From CAZMUD01 sp964569715 (lineage in GTDB: Bacteria; Chloroflexota; Dehalococcoidia; Dehalococcoidales; UBA2162): DNA of 6,924 nucleotides. The stretch spans positions 1-6,924 of the forward strand of contig CAZMUD010000058.1 in the NCBI GenBank assembly GCA_964569715.1. The letters are read 5' to 3'. The translations under genes were made by a program, and so were the position numbers. Within the stretch, counting starts at the first letter, position 1. Every line of letters begins with the position of its first letter. This document shows positions 1-4,643 of the stretch, piece by piece. The notes under the pieces were generated by a model. That model saw only the letters and a program-made list of their open reading frames with translations. It searched no databases and had not been told where the DNA came from.

Positions 1-6
1 GTGCCC

Positions 7-12
7 TATAAT
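7..12 (+). promoter_or_regulatory. -10 box of the promoter for the small RHH-like gene
   Basis: A perfect TATAAT lies 50 nt upstream of the ATG at 62. The matching -35 would fall before base 1, so it cannot be checked. Transcription would begin near 18-20, placing the two ACGGTCAAC repeats at and just after the start site. Confidence 0.4.
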
Positions 13-19
13 AGCCTTA

Positions 20-40
20 ACGGTCAACCCGACGGTCAAC
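20..40 (+). repeat. Direct repeat ACGGTCAAC x2 (12-bp period), possible operator
   Basis: ACGGTCAAC occurs at 20-28 and again at 32-40, identical over nine bases, with CCG between. The repeat lies between the -10 box and the Shine-Dalgarno sequence of a probable ribbon-helix-helix gene. RHH repressors often bind tandem short repeats over their own promoters, so this is a candidate autoregulatory site. The repeat is seen directly; its function is inferred. Confidence 0.5.
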
Positions 41-61
41 ATTATGCTCAAGGAGGCCTTT

Positions 62-382
62 ATGAATATGGGAAAAAGCAATATAGACAAACAAAAGTAT
101 GTATATCGTATTGAAAGACGCAAGGAGGCGACTAAAGTAAGGATAGGTAGCGCAGATTTGACAATTCTTAAGGTATATAAGGAACGCTACAACATATCTA
201 TGACGGCAGTACTTCATGAAATGATCGGCACTGCCGCTAAGTGTTGGGAAGAGAAACATGAATTCATTATCGGTGAATTACGCCAAAATCTGGCGCAATT
301 AGAAGGTATTGCCTTTGCATACTTAAAAAAATATGGCCGTCTGGACAAAAAATTAGTCGAGAAAACCTCTGAACAAACTTAA
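62..382 (+). CDS. Small probable ribbon-helix-helix DNA-binding protein (106 aa)
   Basis: I do not recognise a named family. The start is ATG 62, because AAGGAGG (50-56) sits 5 nt before it; the in-frame ATG at 44 lies upstream of this ribosome binding site and is unlikely. Residues 25-60 read as a short basic strand (TKVRIG), a helix (about 31-43), a turn at YNIS, and a second helix (47-60). This is the order of a ribbon-helix-helix (MetJ/Arc-type) domain, so a DNA-binding regulator is inferred. The first 24 residues are basic and the C-terminal part (about 64-100) looks helical, possibly for oligomerisation. The gene ends next to a stretch with a tRNA fragment and an integrase, so it may belong to a mobile element as a copy-control, excision or antitoxin-like regulator. 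No toxin partner is visible downstream. I am confident that it is a gene and unsure of the fold. Confidence 0.65.
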   Translation: MNMGKSNIDKQKYVYRIERRKEATKVRIGSADLTILKVYKERYNISMTAVLHEMIGTAAKCWEEKHEFIIGELRQNLAQLEGIAFAYLKKYGRLDKKLVEKTSEQT

Positions 383-563
383 CGAGCAAGAAATGATGGG
401 TTTATTATTTTACTCTTTGCAACCAGCGCCTTCTTTGCTGCCGCTACCAGCGGTCTGTCGAGAAGAACCCTAAAATGGGTATCAGCCTCGTGCTCACTTC
501 GGCTTCACTTCATAAACCATACCCTATCAGTATGCAGGAATGTCACATTATATGTTGCAGGTG
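383..563. other. Intergenic stretch without a supported gene; small hairpin at 441-453
   Basis: No ORF here has a start and a ribosome binding site. A perfect 5-bp hairpin, CCGCT-ACC-AGCGG, is at 441-453, without a U-tract, so it is not a clear terminator. ACCAGCG is repeated at 422-428 and 446-452. The 15-mer TATTTTACTCTTTGC at 406-420 recurs exactly at 4446-4460. On the - strand an open stretch of 41 codons (382-504) without a start codon has protein-like composition (for example RVLLDRPLVAAAKKALVAKS) and may be the tail of a dead gene or repeat. Confidence 0.45.
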
Positions 564-603
564 CGACCCCGAGGGGATTCGAACCCACGACCTCCATTGT
601 GTG
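564..603 (-). other. tRNA 3'-half remnant, candidate attachment site
   Basis: On the - strand the sequence reads as a tRNA from the anticodon loop to the discriminator base: anticodon-stem strand AATGG (594-598), variable loop AGGTC (589-593), T-stem GTGGG (584-588), the invariant-type T-loop TTCGAAT (577-583), T-stem CCCCT (572-576) and acceptor strand CGGGGTC (565-571), then G73. No D-arm or 5' acceptor strand (GACCCCG) lies upstream, so it is not a whole tRNA. Counting from the T-arm puts CAC (a Val anticodon) at the anticodon position, but base 33 is C rather than U, and the T-stem has one mismatch. Such 3' halves are what tyrosine integrases leave when they insert in tRNA genes, and an integrase gene follows 130 nt away. 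A decayed tRNA pseudogene is the alternative. Confidence 0.55.
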
Positions 604-730
604 GTTTTAATGTGTTTGCATGCGATGAGCTTCAATTAGTACGTTTATAAATAGCTTTTATGGTGGTATGAACCGTCGCTTACTCTCGACCTCATTCTAA
701 AGATCTAACCATAACAACTCAGGTCACGGA
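604..730. other. Short AT-rich gap between the tRNA remnant and the integrase stop
   Basis: No gene, convincing terminator or promoter is seen. If the remnant is an attachment site, this 127-bp strip would hold the integrase arm-binding sites, but I find no clear repeated arm motif. Confidence 0.3.
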
Positions 731-1801
731 TCAGGATGAATTTTTCTGCTTCCTAGGTTTTGTATTACTCTTTGGATACACAGCTGGACTAATTCCTAAT
801 GCTGGATCTTGATCATAAGCCTTTTTCTCTTCAGCTTTAGATACCCTTTCATAAGCCTCTGTTAGTTTTTCTACATGTACACTGAAGGATTTATAATCAG
901 ATATATCATAGTCTGCTTCATTTTGAGTTTTTGATGACTTATTTCTCTCTTCATCTCGAGGTTCACCAAGTTTATCCACTGCTTCTCGTAAGGACTCAGG
1001 CCTGAGGCCAAGATAAACGGCTGTAGTTTGCAGGTTCTCATGGCCTAACAATGCGGAAACCACAGTCAAAGGCACTCCCCTCTCTAAAAGCTGCTCAGCG
1101 AAATAGTGGCGGAAAGAATGCGGGTGCAGTTTTAGGCCCGCCTTTTGACTCCAGGTAGATACTTTGTCGGTGATGGATCTTTCAGTCAGGCCAAAGACAC
1201 TATCGGTCAGTTTCATATCCCTGATATACTCAGATAGGTCGTTAACTAGAAAACTCACCAGCGGGACGGTACGGTCCTTGCCACCTTTGCCTTTACGAAC
1301 GATGACCACCTTTTGTTTAATATAGATATCTCTAACGATTAAATGGGCGAGTTCACTACGTCTGAGTCCGGTCATAGTGGCAAACCTGATAAGCAGAATA
1401 TCTCTTACTACCGTCCGCTTGTGGGTATTTTTATTACGTATAACATCAATCAAATGCTCGATTTCACTCGGCTCGACATATTGAGGGAGGGATTTGGGTT
1501 TCGTCGGTCTGATATCCAGGCTTTCTCCGTACCATTCCATGAATCCACGTATCATACCTGCATATCGTACCAGTGTTGCCTGGGCATGGTTGGTATATCG
1601 AGTGAGGAACTGCGTTGCTAGTTCTACCGATGGTGGAAACTCACCTAGAAATTGCCGGAATTTATCAAGGATGAGTGTATACTGGTCGAACTGTCCATGT
1701 GTCAGTCTAACCTTGAGGTGATCATAATAGAGCACAAAAAGTTCGTGGTTTGTCTTGCGCTTCAGGGAAAGTCGGCGTTTAGCTTTATCGTCCAATAGCA
1801 C
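731..1801 (-). CDS. Tyrosine recombinase / integrase (XerC/D-like, 356 aa)
   Basis: This is a site-specific recombinase of the phage-integrase family, which cuts and rejoins DNA through a covalent 3'-phosphotyrosine. The N-terminal SAM-like core-binding domain spans about 20-95. The catalytic domain (about 108-275) holds the complete set: R147 in TGLRRSE, K172 in the beta-hairpin GKGGKDR, H228 and R231 in HSFR, H254 in LLGHENLQTT, and nucleophile Y263 in AVYLGL. Unusually, 93 residues follow Y263; most Xer proteins have a short tail. This one is charged, with a predicted helix near 308-328 and a basic end. The start is GTG 1801 (TTG 1795 is possible), with no good Shine-Dalgarno. The frame stays open upstream, without a standard start codon, into the tRNA-Ala gene. 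The position just downstream of a tRNA on the same strand, with a tRNA remnant beyond its stop, suggests an integrated element rather than the housekeeping XerC/D. Confidence 0.93.
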   Translation of the reverse strand: MLLDDKAKRRLSLKRKTNHELFVLYYDHLKVRLTHGQFDQYTLILDKFRQFLGEFPPSVELATQFLTRYTNHAQATLVRYAGMIRGFMEWYGESLDIRPTKPKSLPQYVEPSEIEHLIDVIRNKNTHKRTVVRDILLIRFATMTGLRRSELAHLIVRDIYIKQKVVIVRKGKGGKDRTVPLVSFLVNDLSEYIRDMKLTDSVFGLTERSITDKVSTWSQKAGLKLHPHSFRHYFAEQLLERGVPLTVVSALLGHENLQTTAVYLGLRPESLREAVDKLGEPRDEERNKSSKTQNEADYDISDYKSFSVHVEKLTEAYERVSKAEEKKAYDQDPALGISPAVYPKSNTKPRKQKNSS

Positions 1802-1846
1802 CTCGAGTAATTCTCTGACGCTTAATTCTTCGATTATTAAATCTAA

Positions 1847-1922
1847 TGGTGGAGCTGAGGGGACTCGAACCCCTGACTTCCTCCGTGCAAAGGAGGCACT
1901 CTCCCAACTGAGCTACAGCCCC
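1847..1922 (-). tRNA. tRNA-Ala (anticodon UGC)
   Basis: A complete cloverleaf on the - strand. Acceptor GGGGCTG pairs with CAGCTCC, and the G3:U70 wobble that marks alanine tRNAs is present. The anticodon stem CCTCC/GGAGG carries the loop TTTGCAC with anticodon TGC. The T-stem AGGGG/CCCCT closes the loop TTCGAGT. The discriminator is A, and CCA is encoded (1847-1849). A promoter lies just upstream and the integrase gene starts 45 nt downstream. Confidence 0.97.
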
Positions 1923-1934
1923 ATCTGTAAAAAT

Positions 1935-1963
1935 ATTATAACAGCAAAGGGGCTCATTCACAA
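1935..1963 (-). promoter_or_regulatory. Sigma70-like promoter of tRNA-Ala
   Basis: On the - strand, TTGTGA (1958-1963) and a perfect TATAAT (1935-1940) are separated by exactly 17 nt. The start would fall near 1928, about 6 nt before the mature tRNA 5' end. It may also supply the integrase transcript by read-through, since no separate integrase promoter is evident in the 45-nt gap. Confidence 0.65.
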
Positions 1964-1981
1964 TTCGCCTCGATAGCTTCA

Positions 1982-2081
1982 NNNNNNNNNNNNNNNNNNN
2001 NNNNNNNNNNNNNNNNNNNNNNNNNNNNNNNNNNNNNNNNNNNNNNNNNNNNNNNNNNNNNNNNNNNNNNNNNNNNNNNNN
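1982..2081. other. Assembly gap (100 Ns)
   Basis: Exactly 100 unknown bases, the conventional placeholder for a gap of unknown size between contigs. The true distance, and even the adjacency of the two sides, is uncertain. The genes left and right of it should not be treated as proven neighbours. Confidence 0.98.
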
Positions 2082-2110
2082 CTACCACCGACACACCCTA
2101 CCGATGCCAG

Positions 2111-2139
2111 TAGTCATTAAACTATGGAAGGTTTATAAT
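2111..2139 (+). promoter_or_regulatory. Putative sigma70-like promoter for the TauE/SafE gene
   Basis: TAGTCA (2111-2116, 4/6 to consensus) and a perfect TATAAT (2134-2139) are separated by 17 nt. Transcription would start near 2146. A tandem heptamer, TTAAGTA twice (2151-2164), follows in the leader before the ATG at 2192; its role is unknown. Confidence 0.45.
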
Positions 2140-2191
2140 AGAACGCCACCTTAAGTATTAAGTATAGAAAAGGGGAAAAAGACTGGCTGGA

Positions 2192-3022
2192 ATGACAATC
2201 ACTCATATCATTACTCTGCTGGGAGCCGGTGTCGTTGCTGGCTTCGCCGGTGGCCTGCTGGGTCTAGGTGGTGCCTTCATTATGACCCCGGTTCAATATA
2301 TGGTATATGTCAATATGGGTATCCCGACAGATACGGCAATAAAGCTGGCATTCGGCACCAGTCTATTGGTTATTTTACCCACAGCCATCAGCGGCACCTG
2401 GAGACACCATAGAAATAGAGCCGTGTGGTGGAAAGCAGCCATTATCATGGGTAGCTGTAGCCTAATAGGTGCCTTGGGTGGCTCTACTATTGCCACTCAC
2501 CTCCCCGGGGCACCGTTAAAGATAGCCTTTGGCGCTCTAACTCTGGCTGGCGGTATCTGGATGCTCACCAACAGGCTACCGCAAACTGAAGATAAGCCCA
2601 AGGACAATCCTTGGTTGTGGGCGGCCTGGGCTCTACCTATAGGTATCATAACTGGCCTCATTGGAATTGGCGGCGGGATACTGGCGATTCCAGTGATGAC
2701 ACTGGCCCTCAGATTCAAGATGCATACTGCCGTAGCTACATCCCTGGCTATGATGATATTAACCAGCACTGGCGGTGTTATCGGCTATCTTAGTCTTATA
2801 AACAGTATCGGTGTTACTAATTTACCAGCCTACTGTATAGGCTACATTAATCTACAATCGTGGTTCTTGCTGGCAGTTACCAGTATTGGTATGGCACAAG
2901 TTGGGGCTATAACTTCCCACCATCTACCAGCCAAGCAACTAAGGTATATCTTTATCACTATGATGTTCTATCTGGGGCTCAAGATGCTCGGTGTCTTTGA
3001 CTGGCTGGGTTGGCCAATATAA
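2192..3022 (+). CDS. TauE/SafE-family (DUF81) membrane transporter
   Basis: An integral inner-membrane protein of 276 aa, the usual length for the TauE/SafE family, whose members export sulfite, sulfoacetate or other organic or sulfur anions. It shows the family's internal duplication: the glycine-rich GLLGLGGAFIMTP at about 21-33 in the first half returns as GLIGIGGGILAIP at 155-167 in the second. After each comes a helix with a threonine/serine motif (GTSLL at 55-59, ATSLA at 182-186). About eight membrane segments can be read, with a short polar loop near 130-140 between the halves and a final helix at about 251-269. The start is ATG 2192; AGGGGA (2171-2176) lies rather far upstream, so the ribosome binding site is weak. 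It is monocistronic here and converges on the YchF-like gene with only 21 nt between. No sulfur-metabolism neighbour is seen, so the substrate is unknown. Confidence 0.9.
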   Translation: MTITHIITLLGAGVVAGFAGGLLGLGGAFIMTPVQYMVYVNMGIPTDTAIKLAFGTSLLVILPTAISGTWRHHRNRAVWWKAAIIMGSCSLIGALGGSTIATHLPGAPLKIAFGALTLAGGIWMLTNRLPQTEDKPKDNPWLWAAWALPIGIITGLIGIGGGILAIPVMTLALRFKMHTAVATSLAMMILTSTGGVIGYLSLINSIGVTNLPAYCIGYINLQSWFLLAVTSIGMAQVGAITSHHLPAKQLRYIFITMMFYLGLKMLGVFDWLGWPI

Positions 3023-3043
3023 ATAGCGAGGGGATACCTCAAG

Positions 3044-4138
3044 TTAGACATTAAACAGAAAGGTAATTACATCACCACCCTGGACTATATAGTTCTTCCC
3101 CTCCAGCCGGAGAAGCCCTTTCTTCCGAGCTTCGGGCAGGCTACCACACTTCACCAGGTCGTCATAGCTGATTACCTCTGCCCGAATAAAGCCTCTTTCC
3201 ATATCAGAGTGAATTTTACCAGCGGCTTTAACAGCATCGGTGCCGCTCTGAATAGGCCAGACTTTAACTTCAGCCGAGGCTATAGTGAAAAATGAGATTA
3301 ACCCCAGTAGTTCGTAGGAGAGTTTGATAATGCGGTCAACCCCGGATTCCCTCATGCCGAACTCAGCGCGTAATGCATCAGCAGCACTATCATCCAATTG
3401 AGCCAGCTCCATTTCCAGCTTGCCACAGACGGCAATAAGGCGACATTTTGGCCGGGAATAACGTGAGTTTAGCTCTGTTGCCAAAGATTTTGCCTCAGGT
3501 AGCTGGTCTTCTCCGATATTGACCACCAGCAGCAACGGCTTGGCAGTAAGAAACTGGAAGTTAGCCATAGCTCTGGCTTCTTCGGTAGCCAGCGTTAGCT
3601 CCCGGCTGGACACATCCTTTTCTAAACCAGCCTTAATCTTCATTAGCAGCTCTTGCTCGCGGAGGAGACCTGGGCGCTCAGGCTGCTTGGCTCCTTTCAA
3701 GGATACCCCTATCTTCTCCAGTCTTCTCTCCAGCAACGCCAGGTCAGAAAAGACAAGCTCCAAATCCATGTTGGCTATATCTCGCTCTACATCCAGGTTG
3801 CCTTCAACATGGGGTATGCTTTCATCGCTAAAGGCTCGGACTACATGAATAAGGGCATCTACATTGCTAAGTTGGGACAGCAATTGACCACCTATGCCCT
3901 TGCCCTTGACTGAAGCACCTATATCAATATAGGTTGTCGAAGCAGGAACTACCCTCTTGGGGTGAAGCATATCGGCTAGCACCTTAAGGCGGGGCTCCGG
4001 GACCTTGACTGTCCCAATATGTGGGGCTGAGCCTTCCTGGGTGTATCTTCCTGTATCAGCTTCGCCTCTGGTTAAAGCGTTGAAAATGGTTGTCCGGCCG
4101 CTTTTAGCCAGCCCTATAATGCCAATATCAACACTCAC
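3044..4138 (-). CDS. Divergent YchF/Obg-family P-loop NTPase
   Basis: A 364-aa protein of the YchF (OLA1-type) branch of Obg-related NTPases, which bind ATP and associate with ribosomes or stress responses in the characterised members. Domain order fits: P-loop domain, a helical insert (about 115-190), the rest of the G domain, and a C-terminal TGS/DUF933 domain (about 280-364) with the strongly conserved GFIRAEVISYDDL and RLEGKNYIVQGGDV blocks. The G4 motif is NIGE (207-210), the NxxE form that favours ATP over GTP. The G1 loop reads GLAKSGRTT (9-17): the Walker A lysine is arginine (R15, codon CGG). The G3 region reads DIGA (72-75) instead of DIAG, and the following loop is shortened. It may be a paralogue with altered or lost hydrolysis. 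The start is GTG 4138, with GAGGT 9 nt upstream. It lies 38 nt downstream of the HEAT-like gene and is probably cotranscribed with it. Confidence 0.88.
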   Translation of the reverse strand: MSVDIGIIGLAKSGRTTIFNALTRGEADTGRYTQEGSAPHIGTVKVPEPRLKVLADMLHPKRVVPASTTYIDIGASVKGKGIGGQLLSQLSNVDALIHVVRAFSDESIPHVEGNLDVERDIANMDLELVFSDLALLERRLEKIGVSLKGAKQPERPGLLREQELLMKIKAGLEKDVSSRELTLATEEARAMANFQFLTAKPLLLVVNIGEDQLPEAKSLATELNSRYSRPKCRLIAVCGKLEMELAQLDDSAADALRAEFGMRESGVDRIIKLSYELLGLISFFTIASAEVKVWPIQSGTDAVKAAGKIHSDMERGFIRAEVISYDDLVKCGSLPEARKKGLLRLEGKNYIVQGGDVITFLFNV

Positions 4139-4176
4139 TAGCCCATGACCTCATGCCTTTTAATAAGCTGAAGTTA

Positions 4177-4398
4177 TTAATATGCCGACTTTATTATTCC
4201 CTTGGCATGCTTAAGGGTGAGCTCTCTTTCCTTTTTAGTTAACTTTTCATTAGCTGCCAAATTCAATAAGGCAAGAAGCGCTTCATGACTGCCGATGTTA
4301 CCAATCAGCTTGATGGCTTTAGTCCTTAGTTCGACAGAAAGTGTTAAATCAGTGGCAACAGCAACTAGCTTCTTTAGCTCATCAGGTCGTTCTGCCAT
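4177..4398 (-). CDS. Small HEAT-repeat-like helical protein (73 aa)
   Basis: A small all-helical protein of 73 residues with no recognisable named family. Residues about 8-50 form a helix-turn-helix pair of the HEAT type (LVAVATDLTLSVELRTKAIK, then GNIGSHEALLALLNLAA), followed by a basic helix (LTKKERELTLKHAKGIIKS). There is no signal peptide or membrane segment, so it is cytoplasmic. The gene is well supported: ATG 4398 has AAAGGAG eight nt upstream, and a promoter is found 50-75 nt further up. It is the first gene of a two-gene operon with the YchF-like protein, 38 nt apart. A role as an adaptor or partner of that NTPase is inferred from position only. Confidence 0.75.
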   Translation of the reverse strand: MAERPDELKKLVAVATDLTLSVELRTKAIKLIGNIGSHEALLALLNLAANEKLTKKERELTLKHAKGIIKSAY

Positions 4399-4446
4399 TT
4401 TTATTTCTCCTTTTAGCTCTACACGCTAGGTAGGGCATTCCCCCAT

Positions 4447-4475
4447 ATTTTACTCTTTGCGCCAGCATTCTTCAA
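4447..4475 (-). promoter_or_regulatory. Putative promoter of the HEAT/YchF-like operon
   Basis: On the - strand, TTGAAG (4470-4475, 4/6) and TAAAAT (4447-4452, 5/6) stand 17 nt apart, and the predicted start near 4440 gives a leader of about 42 nt to ATG 4398. It is back to back with the rightward promoter at 4540-4568. Confidence 0.5.
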
Positions 4476-4620
4476 TATCACGAATTGTCTGGTAAGTATT
4501 GTCACCAAAGACGGTATCGCTGCCCAAAATTATACAGAATTGACAAGCCAACTCCTCTCAAGTATGATTAGTGCTTGGTCAAGAATTTTGTTAACTACTT
4601 GCTCTCCGGCGAAATAGATT
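4453..4620 (-). pseudogene. Possible relic of a coding region (C-terminal tail), frameshifted
   Basis: On the - strand a 35-codon open stretch (4453-4557) ending in TAA reads protein-like (CIILGSDTVFGDNTYQTIRD). Directly upstream, in another frame, comes IYFAGEQVVNKILDQALIIL. Removing the dinucleotide AG in the GAGAG near 4555-4559 joins the two into one frame. There is no start codon, and a promoter for the opposite strand overlaps it. It may be a gene remnant or chance; I do not recognise the family. Confidence 0.25.
4540..4568 (+). promoter_or_regulatory. Strong sigma70-like promoter of the acyl-CoA synthetase operon
   Basis: A perfect TTGACA (4540-4545) and TATGAT (4563-4568, 5/6) are separated by exactly 17 nt. 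Transcription would start near 4575, giving a leader of about 65 nt to the ribosome binding site and start of the synthetase gene. No operator or riboswitch fold is evident in the leader. Confidence 0.7.
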
Positions 4621-4627
4621 GACCTTC

Positions 4628-4643
4628 AAGGAGATACATCACG
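4628..4643 (+). promoter_or_regulatory. Shine-Dalgarno AAGGAG leading to a non-standard start (ACG)
   Basis: AAGGAG at 4628-4633 is 7 nt before ACG 4641 and 4 nt before ATC 4638, both in frame with the synthetase. It is too far (64 nt) from the first standard start, GTG 4698. This site argues that translation begins at 4641 (or 4638), or that an original ATG has been mutated or misread. Confidence 0.6.

Noticed and set aside
17..259. 80-codon open frame on the - strand opposite the small RHH-like gene
   Set aside because: The opposite strand has a strong Shine-Dalgarno and an RHH-like pattern; the antisense frame has neither a ribosome binding site nor a recognisable fold.
1755..1976. Open frame on the + strand across the integrase start and tRNA-Ala (GAEGTRTPDFLRAKEALSQL...)
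   Set aside because: It is the antisense reading of tRNA-Ala, a well-known spurious translation, and it overlaps the integrase start.
3028..3040. GAGG-GGATA-CCTC hairpin between the convergent genes
   Set aside because: A 4-bp stem without a T-tract is too weak to call a bidirectional terminator.
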